DNA of 64,000 nt from Streptomyces curacoi. Its GTDB lineage: Bacteria; Actinomycetota; Actinomycetes; Streptomycetales; Streptomycetaceae. Positions within the stretch are counted from its first letter, which is position 1. Each line of letters starts with the position of its first letter. The stretch lies in contig NZ_KQ947987.1 in assembly GCF_001513975.1 (NCBI RefSeq), positions 244,019 through 308,018 on the forward strand, in the 5' to 3' direction. Positions 37,679 to 46,556 of the stretch are shown piece by piece. Both the position numbers and the translations under genes were made by a program. Below the pieces are notes generated by a model, which did not search any database, was not told the DNA's origin, and saw only the letters and a program-made list of their open reading frames with translations.

Positions 37679-37811
37679 GAATGTTTCGCATTGCTCGGCT
37701 CGCTCCAGCAACGGCCGCCTCAACTGGCCTTCCCTGCCAGCACCATTGACAGCCATTACACCCGCCCCTAACCTCGCCGCAAAGTTGCCGGTAAGATCCC
37801 GAAACTTTCGG
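37679..37811. promoter_or_regulatory. CGAAACTTTCG-type operators between the esterase and the importer
   Basis: CCGAAACTTTCGG (37799-37811) is a palindrome around a central C, 21 bp before the importer start. A second copy on the minus strand, CGAAACATTC (37679-37688), faces the esterase start. The CGAAACTTTCG core is the type of site reported for the xylose/xylan repressor BxlR and for xylanase control in Streptomyces. Divergent genes with one site each suggest a shared LacI-family repressor. Confidence 0.65.
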
Positions 37812-37831
37812 TGCCACCGGGAGGCCACCGT

Positions 37832-38824
37832 ATGAGCACCTCCACCACGTCGGCTCCACCGCCCGGCACCCAGGAGCCGCCGCCGACTAAGGCCCCACCG
37901 CGGCGCGGACGGCGTCCGGCGCGCACCGGCCGGCGGCGGGCGCTGCGCAGGGACTGGCAGCTGTACTCGCTGGCCGTGCTGCCGCTGCTGTTCTTCCTGG
38001 TCTTCCGCTATCTGCCGATGATCGGCAACGTGATCGCCTTCCGGCGCTTCGAGCCGGGCGGTTCGATCTTCGGCGAGGAGTGGGTGGGGCTGCGCTATGT
38101 CGAGATGTTCCTCAGCGACCCCACCTTCTGGCAGGTGTTCCGCAACACCCTCTGGCTCGGCGGGCTCACGCTCGTCTTCTGCTTCCCGATCCCGATCGTG
38201 CTGGCGCTGCTGCTGAACGAGGTGCGCCGACGTGCGCTGAAACGGTTCGTGCAGTCGGTGTCCTACCTTCCGCACTTCCTGTCGATCGTGATCGTCGCGG
38301 GCATCACCATGCAGATGCTCGCCACGGTCGGGCCGGTCAACCACGTCCTGGGATGGTTCGGGCACGACCCGATCCGGTTCGTCCAGGAACCCGAGTGGTT
38401 CCGCACCATCTACGTCGGCTCGGAGATCTGGCAGACCGCCGGCTGGGGCACGATCCTCTACCTCGCCGCGCTCACCACCATCGACGAGGACCTCTACGAG
38501 GCCGCGCGCATCGACGGCGCCAACCGCTGGCAGCAGATCTGGCACGTCACCCTGCCCGGCATCCGGCCCACCATGATCACGCTGCTGATCCTCAACATCG
38601 GCACGTTCATGGCGGTCGGCTTCGAGAAGGTCCTGCTGCTGTACAACCCGCTGACCTATCCCACCGCCGATGTGATCTCGACGTACCTGTACCGCGCCGG
38701 CGTCGAGTCCAACAGCTTCAGCTACGCCGCCGCCATCGGCCTGTTCGAGGCGATCATCGGCCTGGTGCTGATCACGTCCGCCAACCAGCTCTCGCGTCGC
38801 ACAGTGGGGACCAGCCTGTGGTGA
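37832..38824 (+). CDS. Oligosaccharide ABC permease, LplB type
   Basis: A 330-residue inner-membrane permease. After a Pro-rich basic N-terminal tail (1-45) come six predicted membrane segments, the first at LYSLAVLPLLFFLVFRYLPM. The cytoplasmic EAA loop is EAARIDGANRWQQIWHVTLP near 228. It belongs to the LplB/aldouronate-transport group that works with YtcP and LipO proteins. GGGAGG precedes the ATG. No ATPase gene is in the operon; MsiK is the usual shared ATPase in Streptomyces. The substrate is inferred as a xylan-derived acidic or branched oligosaccharide from nearby esterase and alpha-glucuronidase genes. Confidence 0.9.
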   Translation: MSTSTTSAPPPGTQEPPPTKAPPRRGRRPARTGRRRALRRDWQLYSLAVLPLLFFLVFRYLPMIGNVIAFRRFEPGGSIFGEEWVGLRYVEMFLSDPTFWQVFRNTLWLGGLTLVFCFPIPIVLALLLNEVRRRALKRFVQSVSYLPHFLSIVIVAGITMQMLATVGPVNHVLGWFGHDPIRFVQEPEWFRTIYVGSEIWQTAGWGTILYLAALTTIDEDLYEAARIDGANRWQQIWHVTLPGIRPTMITLLILNIGTFMAVGFEKVLLLYNPLTYPTADVISTYLYRAGVESNSFSYAAAIGLFEAIIGLVLITSANQLSRRTVGTSLW

Positions 38825-39690
38825 AGCCGAGCCGCTCCTACCGCGTCTTCCAGGGCGTCAACGGCGTCATCCTCACCCTGGTCGTGGTCGTGACCCTGTA
38901 TCCGTTCGTCAACATCATCGCCCGCTCGTTCAGCGGGGAACGCCAGATCCGGGCCGGCGAAGTGACGCTGTGGCCCGAGGGGTTCAACCTCACCACGTAC
39001 AAGATCGTGTTCCAGGACTCGATGTTCTGGCGGAACTACGGCAACACCGTGCTGTACACGGTCGTGTCCACCGCCGTGGCCATGGTGCTGACCACGTGTT
39101 ATGCGTACGTCCTGTCGAAGAAGCACCTCAAGGGGCGCGGCGCGCTCGTCGGCATCGCCGTGTTCACCATGTTCTTCACCGGCGGACTGATCCCCAACTA
39201 CGTCCTGGTCACCAGCCTCGGCCTGAAGAACACCGTCTGGGCCATCGCGCTCCCGAACGCCATCAGCGTGTTCAACCTGCTGGTGATGAAGGCCTTCTTC
39301 GAGAGCCTGCCGACCGAGCTGGAGGAGGCCGCGCAGATCGACGGCCTGAGCACGTACGGCATTCTGCTGCGGATCGTGCTGCCGCTGTCGAAGGCGGTCG
39401 TCGCCACCATGGTGCTGTTCTACTCGGTGTCCTTCTGGAACTCCTGGTTCAGCGCCTTCCTCTACCTGGACAGAGCCGAGCTGATGCCGGCCACCGTCTA
39501 TCTGCGCAACCTCATCTCGGGCGCCACCACGGGCGGCAACGCCGGCGCCGTCGACGCCCAGCTCAGCCAGGTGGGGGCGAACATCCAGGCGGTCACGATC
39601 GTGCTTACCTCGCTGCCCATCCTCTGTGTCTACCCGTTCGTCCAGCGCTACTTCGTCTCGGGCGTGATGCTCGGCGCGGTCAAGGGCTAA
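38821..39690 (+). CDS. Oligosaccharide ABC permease, YtcP type
   Basis: A 289-residue permease with six membrane segments (first at GVILTLVVVVTLYPFVNII). The EAA loop is EAAQIDGLSTYGILLRIVLP near 165. It is the second half of the LplB-YtcP pair. GTG 38821 overlaps the previous stop by GTGA; a GTG one codon earlier is equally possible. The lipoprotein gene follows after 14 bp. Confidence 0.9.
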   Translation: MKPSRSYRVFQGVNGVILTLVVVVTLYPFVNIIARSFSGERQIRAGEVTLWPEGFNLTTYKIVFQDSMFWRNYGNTVLYTVVSTAVAMVLTTCYAYVLSKKHLKGRGALVGIAVFTMFFTGGLIPNYVLVTSLGLKNTVWAIALPNAISVFNLLVMKAFFESLPTELEEAAQIDGLSTYGILLRIVLPLSKAVVATMVLFYSVSFWNSWFSAFLYLDRAELMPATVYLRNLISGATTGGNAGAVDAQLSQVGANIQAVTIVLTSLPILCVYPFVQRYFVSGVMLGAVKG

Positions 39691-39704
39691 CCAAAGGAGC
39701 AACC

Positions 39705-41360
39705 GTGAAGAACACAGGACAGCTGTCGCGGCGTCAGATCCTGGCCGCCACCGGTTTCCTCGGCCTCGCCACCCTCACCGGCTGCGGCAGCGGCGACGAC
39801 GGCGCGGAGTCCAAGGACCTGTCGAAGAAGAGGGACGGCGCGATGAAGGAGTACCGCGCCGGCCAGCAGTTCAAGGCGACCGAGCCGCTGTCCTTCTCGG
39901 TCCTGCACAACAACAACCCCGTCTACCCGATGAAGAACGACTGGCTGTTCTGGCAGGAGCTCACCAAGCGCACCGGCATCACCCTGAAGCCCGTCGCCGT
40001 CCCCCTGGTCGACTACGAGAAGAAGCGCAGCGTCCTCATCGGCTCGGGCGACGCCCCCTTCCTGATCCCCAAGACCTACCACCCCTCCGAGGTCGCCTTC
40101 GTGTCGTCGGGCGCGATCCTCCCGGTCAGCGACCATGTGCACCTGATGCCCAACTTCCAGGACAAGGTCAGGCGTTGGAAGCTGGAGCCGGAGATCGACT
40201 CCATCCGGCAGTCCGACGGCAAGTTCTATCTGCTGCCCGGCCTGCACGAGAAGGCCAGAGCCGGCTACTCGCTGGCGCTGCGCACGGACGTCCTCGACCG
40301 GCTGGGGCTGAGCCTGCCCACCACCTGGGACGAGGTGTACGAGGTCTTCGGGGCGATCAAGGAGGAGTACCCGGACCGCTACCCCTTCTCCGACCGCTGG
40401 AGCAAGAACACGCCCTACCCGGCCGCCGCCCTCTTCAGCTACCTCGGCCAGGCGTACGGCGTCCGGGCCGGCTGGACGTACGACAACATCAGCTGGGACG
40501 CGAACGCGCAGAAGTACGTCTTCACCGGAGCGACGGACGCCTTCCGGCAGATGATCGAGTACGTGCGCAAGCTGGTCGCCGAGAAGCTGATGGACCCGGA
40601 GAGCTTCACCCAGACCGACGACGAGGCCGCGCAGAAGCTGCTGGGCGAGAAGTCGTTCGCGATCAGCGCCAACCCGCAGGTACTGGTGCAGGAATACCGG
40701 TACAACCTGCGGAAGCAGGTCAAGGGCGCGAAGATCGAGATGATCCCGGTACCGCTGGGACCGGCCGGTCCCGTGGTGCTGGGCGGCGTCCGGCTGGAGA
40801 ACGGCCTGATGATCTCCAGCAAGGCGCTGAAGAGCGACAGCTTCGTCGCGATGATGCAGTTCGTGGACTGGCTCTGGTACTCGGACGAGGGCCAGCGGTT
40901 CGCCCGGTGGGGCGTCGAGGGCGTGACCTACACCCGCTCCGGGAGCCAGTACAAGCCCAAGCCCGGCATCAGCCTCATGGGCTCCGTCCCGGACGCCCCG
41001 AAGGACATGCAGAAGGACTACGGCTTCTACAACGGCGTCTTCGCCTACGGCGGCAGCTGGGAGCTCGTCTCCTCCACGTTCAGCCCGGACGAGCAGAAGT
41101 TCCAGGACGCCATGTCCCAGCGCGAACAGACGCCCATCGGCCCGGCCCACCCGCTGCAGTCGTTCGAGCAGGAACAGGCCTCCCTGTGGGAGACCCCGCT
41201 CAGGGACCACGTCACCCAGAACACCCTGAAGTTCGCCCTCGGCAAGCGCCCCCTGTCCGAATGGGACGCCTACGTCTCGGAGTTGAAGGCGAAGAACATG
41301 CAGCGCTTCGTCGACCTGCACAACAAGGCCTACGAGCGCTACAAGAAGGAGAACGGGTGA
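39705..41360 (+). CDS. Extracellular oligosaccharide-binding lipoprotein, LipO type
   Basis: A 551-residue solute-binding protein. The N-terminus has a Tat-like start (LSRRQILAATGFLGLA) and a lipobox TLTGCG (Cys near 27), so it is exported and lipid-anchored. The large size and blocks such as WLFWQELTKRTGITLKPVAV, WDEVYEVFGAIKEEYPDRYP and QFVDWLWYSDEGQRFARWGV match the LipO/aldouronate group, which bind oligosaccharides. AAAGGAGC lies 6 nt before GTG 39705. The next gene overlaps its stop by GTGA. Confidence 0.9.
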   Translation: MKNTGQLSRRQILAATGFLGLATLTGCGSGDDGAESKDLSKKRDGAMKEYRAGQQFKATEPLSFSVLHNNNPVYPMKNDWLFWQELTKRTGITLKPVAVPLVDYEKKRSVLIGSGDAPFLIPKTYHPSEVAFVSSGAILPVSDHVHLMPNFQDKVRRWKLEPEIDSIRQSDGKFYLLPGLHEKARAGYSLALRTDVLDRLGLSLPTTWDEVYEVFGAIKEEYPDRYPFSDRWSKNTPYPAAALFSYLGQAYGVRAGWTYDNISWDANAQKYVFTGATDAFRQMIEYVRKLVAEKLMDPESFTQTDDEAAQKLLGEKSFAISANPQVLVQEYRYNLRKQVKGAKIEMIPVPLGPAGPVVLGGVRLENGLMISSKALKSDSFVAMMQFVDWLWYSDEGQRFARWGVEGVTYTRSGSQYKPKPGISLMGSVPDAPKDMQKDYGFYNGVFAYGGSWELVSSTFSPDEQKFQDAMSQREQTPIGPAHPLQSFEQEQASLWETPLRDHVTQNTLKFALGKRPLSEWDAYVSELKAKNMQRFVDLHNKAYERYKKENG

Positions 41361-42043
41361 GCAGCGGCGTCCGCACGGCCGACTTCGGCACCGGAGTCCT
41401 CTCCCGCGCTGCCGCCCTGATCCACACCCTGGTCACCGTAGAGGCCCTGCTGCTCCTCACCGCCTCACCCGGACTGGCCGGCCTGCTCCTGCTCGGCCCC
41501 GACCCGGCCAACCTGCCCCTGGCCGCCGTATGCCTGCTGCCGCTGGGCCCCGCCCTGTCCGCCGCTCTCTACGCCCTGCACCACCGCACCGCCGACCTCA
41601 CCGACCTGCACCCGGCCCGCGCCTACGCACGCGGCTGGCGCCTCAACGCCCTCGCGGCCCTGAAGCTCTGGACGCCCCTGCTCGGCTGGCTGACCCTCAT
41701 CGCGTTCACTCTCACCCACTTCTCCGCCACCGGCCTGCCCGGCTGGTGGGCCGTGCTGCTCGGGGTGATCGGCGGCGGCTCCCTGCTGTGGGGCGCGCAC
41801 GCGCTGGTCCTCACTTCGCTGTTCGCCTTCCGGGGCCGCGACACCGCCCGCCTCGCCGCCTACTTCCTCTTCCGGCACGCCCGCGCCACCCTCGGCGCCG
41901 CCTCCCTGCTGGTACTGGTGGCCGCGTCGACCGCCCTGCTCACCGAGGCCATGCCCGCCCTGCTGGCCGCCCCGCTGCTGCTCTCCCTGCTGCACAGCAG
42001 CCGCCCGGTGATCGCCGAGACCCAGGAGGACTTCACGGTATGA
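41357..42043 (+). CDS. YesL-like DUF624 membrane protein
   Basis: A 228-residue integral membrane protein with about five hydrophobic segments. DUF624/YesL proteins are found in oligosaccharide-importer operons of Firmicutes and Actinobacteria, where they are thought to assist the transporter; the mechanism is unknown. Translational coupling to the LipO gene before it and the GH42 gene after it (ATGA) puts it in the same operon. Confidence 0.82.
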   Translation: MSSGVRTADFGTGVLSRAAALIHTLVTVEALLLLTASPGLAGLLLLGPDPANLPLAAVCLLPLGPALSAALYALHHRTADLTDLHPARAYARGWRLNALAALKLWTPLLGWLTLIAFTLTHFSATGLPGWWAVLLGVIGGGSLLWGAHALVLTSLFAFRGRDTARLAAYFLFRHARATLGAASLLVLVAASTALLTEAMPALLAAPLLLSLLHSSRPVIAETQEDFTV

Positions 42044-44058
42044 CCGCGCCGCGCACTCCGAAGATCCCGTACGGCGGCGACTACAACCCCGAGCAGTGGC
42101 CCGAACCCACCTGGGACGACGACCACCGGCTGTTCACGCAGGCCGGCATCGACACCCTCACCATCGGCGTCTTCTCCTGGTCCCTCACCCAACCCGCCCC
42201 GGACACCTACGACTTCACGGTCCTCGACCGCATCGTCGGCCGCGCCGCCGCCGAGGGCCGCCGGATCTGCCTCGCCACCGGCACCGCGGCCCTGCCGCCC
42301 TGGCTCGCGAAGAGCCACCCCGAGGTCAACCGCACCGACTTCGAGGGCCGCCGCCACCGCTACGGCCAGCGCCACAACTTCTGCCCCAGCTCCCCGGCGT
42401 ACCGCGGCCACGCCACGGCCATGGCGGCCCGCCTCGCCGAACGCTACGCCGACCACCCGGCCCTGCTCGCCTGGCACATCAACAACGAGTACGGCGGCGC
42501 CTGTTACTGCGACCTGTGCGCCGAGGCGTTCCGGGAGTGGCTGAGGGACAGGTACGGCACTCTCGACGCCCTCAACGACGCCTGGTGGACCACCTTCTGG
42601 TCCCACCGCTACACGGACTGGGCCGGGATCGAGCCGCCGAACGCCCTCACCGAGCACTGGCGCGGCCCCGACCACACCGCCTTCCAGGGCATCACCCTCG
42701 ACTACTTCCGCTTCACCACCGACGCCCTGCTCGGCTGCTTCCTCGCCGAGAAGGAGGCGATCCGGCGGCACGATGCGGCGACCCCCGTCACCACCAACTT
42801 CATGGGCATGTTCCGCCCCCTCGACTACCACCGCTGGGCGCCCCACCTCGACTTCGCCTCCTGGGACAGCTACCCGCCCCTCGACGCCCCGCCGACCTGG
42901 CCCGCCCTCGCCCACGACCTGATGCGGGGCCTGAAGGACGGTGCCCCCTTCTGGCTGATGGAGCAGACCCCGTCCACCACGGCCTGCCGTGACGTCAACC
43001 CGCTGCGGCGCCCCGGCGAGCTCCGCCTCGCCACCTTCCAGGCCATCGCCCACGGCGCCGACGCCGCCCTCTACTTCCAGATGCGCGCCTCCCGCGGCGC
43101 CTGCGAGAAGTACCACGGCGCGGTCATCGGCCACGCGGGCCGTGCCGACACCCGCGTCTTCCGCGAAGTGGCCGACCTCGGACGCGAGTTGGTGCTGCTC
43201 GGAGACGCGACCCTCGGCGCCCGCACCCCCGCCCGCACCGCCCTGCTCTTCGACTGGGACAGCTGGTGGGCCCTGGAGATCTCCGACGGCCCCTCCCGGC
43301 TGGTCAGGTACCAGGACGTGCTGCACACCTACTACCGGGCCGCCCGGGCGGCCGGCGCGGACGTCGACGTCGTACCGGTCACCGCCGACCTCACGCCGTA
43401 CGACGTAGTCCTTGCCCCCGTCCTGCACATGATCAAGGGCGACCTGGCAGAGCGCCTCGAAGCCGTCGCCGCACGCGGCGGCACGGTCCTCACGACCTTC
43501 CTCTCCGGCCGCGTCGACGAACACGACCGCGCCTTCCCCACCGACGTACCCGGCCCGCTGGCCCCGCTCATGGGCGTCCGCGTCGACGAGTGGGACGCAC
43601 GGCCGCCGGAGTTCGTCCAGCCCGTCCCCGAGCTGACGGCAAAGGCGCGGCTCGTCTTCGAGATCGTGCTGCCGCGGGGCGCCGAGCCGGTCGCCACATA
43701 CGGCGCCGACTTCTACGCGGGCACCCCCGCCGTGACCCGGAACCGGTTCGGCGGGAGCGGGGGAGAAGGCTGGTACGTCGCCACCGCCCTCGACCAGCCG
43801 GGCGTCGACGAGGTGGTACGGCGCGTCCTGGCCCGCCACGACCTGCTCGGCCCGTACGCCGAGCACCTGGGTCTGGAGACCGCGACCCGCGTCACCCCCG
43901 ACGGCACCCGCCTCCTCTTCCTCCTCAACCACGCCCCCGAGCCGGCCCGCCTGACCGCCCGCACCCCCGCGACCGATCTGCTGACCGGCAAGCGGGTCGA
44001 GGAGGGCGAACCCCTGACCCTCGACCCGCTGGGCACAGCCGTCCTGCGCCTTCAGTAG
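42040..44058 (+). CDS. GH42 beta-galactosidase/related glycosidase
   Basis: A 672-residue cytoplasmic (no signal peptide) GH42 enzyme. N-terminal IPYGGDYNPEQWPEPTWDDD is the family hallmark. The acid/base Glu is in AWHINNEYGGACYC near 150 and the nucleophile Glu in FWLMEQTPSTTACRD near 309. The trimerisation domain (about 390-600) and C-terminal beta domain follow. GH42 enzymes cleave beta-galactosides, and some act on alpha-L-arabinopyranosides. In this operon a side-chain sugar of imported hemicellulose oligosaccharides is the likely target. Its end overlaps the convergent GH67 gene by 7 bp. Confidence 0.92.
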   Translation: MTAPRTPKIPYGGDYNPEQWPEPTWDDDHRLFTQAGIDTLTIGVFSWSLTQPAPDTYDFTVLDRIVGRAAAEGRRICLATGTAALPPWLAKSHPEVNRTDFEGRRHRYGQRHNFCPSSPAYRGHATAMAARLAERYADHPALLAWHINNEYGGACYCDLCAEAFREWLRDRYGTLDALNDAWWTTFWSHRYTDWAGIEPPNALTEHWRGPDHTAFQGITLDYFRFTTDALLGCFLAEKEAIRRHDAATPVTTNFMGMFRPLDYHRWAPHLDFASWDSYPPLDAPPTWPALAHDLMRGLKDGAPFWLMEQTPSTTACRDVNPLRRPGELRLATFQAIAHGADAALYFQMRASRGACEKYHGAVIGHAGRADTRVFREVADLGRELVLLGDATLGARTPARTALLFDWDSWWALEISDGPSRLVRYQDVLHTYYRAARAAGADVDVVPVTADLTPYDVVLAPVLHMIKGDLAERLEAVAARGGTVLTTFLSGRVDEHDRAFPTDVPGPLAPLMGVRVDEWDARPPEFVQPVPELTAKARLVFEIVLPRGAEPVATYGADFYAGTPAVTRNRFGGSGGEGWYVATALDQPGVDEVVRRVLARHDLLGPYAEHLGLETATRVTPDGTRLLFLLNHAPEPARLTARTPATDLLTGKRVEEGEPLTLDPLGTAVLRLQ

Positions 44059-45995
44059 ATGCGCCGCCCATGTGCGTCGGGCACACCCGACTTGCGGAAG
44101 AAGTAGCTGTTGACCTGATCGCGCCACTCGCGGGCGCTGCGGAGCTGCTCCTCGAACCGCTCCGCCACCCGCGCGTGGCGCGCCGGATCCACCAGCCCGG
44201 CCAGCGAGGCCCATACCTCCCGGGCCGCCTCCACCTCCTCGACACCCTCGAAGTGCGTGTCGTATATGTGCTGGATCACCGTCTTACCGCTGTGCAGTGT
44301 GTGCCCGTACGACACGTGGTGGAAGAACAGCAGAAGCTCGTCGGGACAGGTCTCCGGCGACTCGTACAGCTCGGCCCACGGCTTGGGGTACTGCCCCGCG
44401 AAGCCGGTACCGGTGGCGCGGCTGCGGTCGACCCCCACTCCGTCCCGGTCGGCGAAGTGATACGTCCCCCACGGGCTGTACTCGTATCCGTCCACGCTCG
44501 GCCCGTAGTGGTGTCCCGGCTGCACCATGAAGCCCACCCCGAGCGGCGCCGTGTACTTCTCGTACGTCCGCCACGAACCCTCCAGCACCGCGCGCAGCCC
44601 CGCCGCGGGTTCCGGGCCGAAGGTGAGCCGGATCCACTCGTCGAGGATCCCGCCCGGATCGGCGTCCGGCTGCCAGGCGAGCCGTCCGAAGGTGTAGAGG
44701 TTGGCCTGCGCGAGCGGATGCCCGGTCCAGAACGGGTCGGCCCCGACATTGGAGACGGCCACGAGGGCGTCGGCGAGACCCCCCACCGGCACTCCATCGG
44801 GCCGGAACCGCAGCACCTCGCTCCACATCGGCCCCAGCCAGCACACATGTCGCTGCTGCCCGGTGTACTCCTGCGTGGCCTGCAACTCCACCGCGAGCCG
44901 GGTCCGCGGCATCGCGCCGATCAGCGGTGAGACGGGCTCGCGCACCTGGAAGTCCATCGGCCCGTGCTTCACCTGCAGGACGGCGTTGTCGGCGAACTCG
45001 CCGTCCAGCGGCGCGAAATGGTCGTACGCGGCCCGCGCCCGGTCCGTCGTCCGGTCCCGCCAGTCCTGGCGGTGGTCGTAGACGAAGGCCCGCCAGTGGA
45101 CCGTGCCGCCGTGCGGGGCGAGCGCGGCGGCCAGCATGTTGGCGCCGTCCGCATGACTGCGGCCGTACGCGAACGGCCCCGGCTGCCCCTCCGAGTCGGC
45201 CTTCACCACGTACCCGCCGAAGTCGGGTATCGCCTCGTACACCCGCGCGGTCGCCTCCGTCCACCACGCCCGCACCCGCTCGTCCAGCGGATCGGCCGTG
45301 GGCAGGCCGCCCAGCACCAGCGGCGCGGCGAAAGTGACCGACAGGTGCGTCCGGACGCCGTAGGGCCGCAACGCCCCGGCGATGTCGGCGACTTCACCGA
45401 TCCGGTCGGTCAGCAGGTGCGCCTCGGTCTCGTGCACGTTGACGTTGTTCACGGCCACGGCGTTGATCCCGCAGGCCGCGAGCAGCCTGCCGTACCGCCG
45501 CACCCGCTCCAGCTCGCCGCGCGCCCTGCCGTCCGCCCAGAACAGCGATCCGCCCGCGTACCCGCGCTCCACCTGGCCCATGACCGGGTGCACGGCCACG
45601 TTGTCCCAGTGGTCGAGCATGCGCAGCGCGAGGGCCGGAACGTGCGTCTTTCGGGGCCGCCGCCCGCGGAAGGCGTCCTCGCCGAGCCGCACGACATGGA
45701 ACAGCCCGTACAGCAGCCCGGCCCCACCGGCCGCGCTGACCGTCGTACGGCCGTCCTCGCGCCGGCAGGTGAACCCCTCGTCCCCGAGCCGGTCCGCGTC
45801 ATCGCCCAGTTCGAGCACCAGGTCGCACGGGCCGCCGTCCGTGCCCCGCGCGACGCTCCCCCCGAACCGGCCGCAGGCGGCGGCCAGTTCGCGGTACACC
45901 GTGTCCACGAGCGGTCCCGCCCCGCGGACGAGCGTGTGCCGGCTGCCGACCGCCCGGAAGGCGGCGGCCGGCAGCCATGCCGGGTCCGGTTCCAT
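44052..45995 (-). CDS. aguA: GH67 alpha-glucuronidase
   Basis: Removes 4-O-methyl-glucuronic acid from the non-reducing end of aldouronic xylo-oligosaccharides. The 647-residue protein has no signal peptide, so it acts on imported substrate. Family blocks are LRMLDHWDNVAVHPVMGQVE near 125, GINAVAVNNVNVHETEAH, GGYVVKADSEGQPGPFAYGR near 258 (catalytic acid region) and QATQEYTGQQRHVCWLGPMW near 355. The start lies 3 bp after the stop of the secreted-protein gene, so it is read as the last gene of the GH92 operon. Functionally it belongs with the convergent esterase-importer-GH42 genes. Confidence 0.94.
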   Translation of the reverse strand: MEPDPAWLPAAAFRAVGSRHTLVRGAGPLVDTVYRELAAACGRFGGSVARGTDGGPCDLVLELGDDADRLGDEGFTCRREDGRTTVSAAGGAGLLYGLFHVVRLGEDAFRGRRPRKTHVPALALRMLDHWDNVAVHPVMGQVERGYAGGSLFWADGRARGELERVRRYGRLLAACGINAVAVNNVNVHETEAHLLTDRIGEVADIAGALRPYGVRTHLSVTFAAPLVLGGLPTADPLDERVRAWWTEATARVYEAIPDFGGYVVKADSEGQPGPFAYGRSHADGANMLAAALAPHGGTVHWRAFVYDHRQDWRDRTTDRARAAYDHFAPLDGEFADNAVLQVKHGPMDFQVREPVSPLIGAMPRTRLAVELQATQEYTGQQRHVCWLGPMWSEVLRFRPDGVPVGGLADALVAVSNVGADPFWTGHPLAQANLYTFGRLAWQPDADPGGILDEWIRLTFGPEPAAGLRAVLEGSWRTYEKYTAPLGVGFMVQPGHHYGPSVDGYEYSPWGTYHFADRDGVGVDRSRATGTGFAGQYPKPWAELYESPETCPDELLLFFHHVSYGHTLHSGKTVIQHIYDTHFEGVEEVEAAREVWASLAGLVDPARHARVAERFEEQLRSAREWRDQVNSYFFRKSGVPDAHGRRIY

Positions 45996-45998
45996 GCC

Positions 45999-46523
45999 TC
46001 AGGCGATCGCCGCGCCGGTGCCGCGCGCGGCACCGATCAGATCGGAGCGCTCGGCGTCGTCGTAGACCGAGATGTCCACGTAGGCGCCCTCGGGGATGTC
46101 GAGGTTCGCCACCGTGACGTCCACGGTCTGAGAGGTGCCCGGAGCCTGGAAGGTGCCGACGTAGTGGTAGGAGCCGCCGGAGGTGTAGCTGACGGAGACG
46201 ACGAACGTGTCGCCGTCGTTCTTCGTGTCGTAGACCCAGAGCTTCTCGTCGTACGGGTGGAACTCCACCTTGCCGATGAACCAGCCCGCGTCGGACATCT
46301 CCATCTTCACGGCCAGCCCGCCGGCGTCGTACGAGAAGTACGTGCCGTCGAACGGGTCGGTGAGATTCCCGCCGCTGCACGGACAGCTGTCCGTGTCGTA
46401 GTAGTACTTGCTCAGGCCGGGATTCGGGCTGTACGCCTGGGCCGGTGCGGCCGTGCCGAACAGGGCGCCGACCGCCAGGACCGCTCCGAGGAGCAGTCCC
46501 ACGAACCGTCTTGTGCCGCTCAT
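45999..46523 (-). CDS. Secreted beta-rich protein of unknown function
   Basis: A 174-residue exported protein. A signal peptide (about 1-30) ends at APAQA. The mature part starts YSPNPGLSKYYYDTDSCPCS, with a CPC motif near 48, then a beta-sandwich-like domain rich in Tyr, Asp and Gly (DPFDGTYFSYDAGGLAVKME; GWFIGKVEFHPYDEKLWVYD). It might bind carbohydrate, but I recognise no family. It lies 33 bp after the GH92 mannosidase and 3 bp before GH67, all on one strand, so it is part of a glycan-degrading operon. Confidence 0.78.
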   Translation of the reverse strand: MSGTRRFVGLLLGAVLAVGALFGTAAPAQAYSPNPGLSKYYYDTDSCPCSGGNLTDPFDGTYFSYDAGGLAVKMEMSDAGWFIGKVEFHPYDEKLWVYDTKNDGDTFVVSVSYTSGGSYHYVGTFQAPGTSQTVDVTVANLDIPEGAYVDISVYDDAERSDLIGAARGTGAAIA

Positions 46524-46556
46524 CCTCGCGTCTTCCCCTCCCTCGGATGGCCCGGT

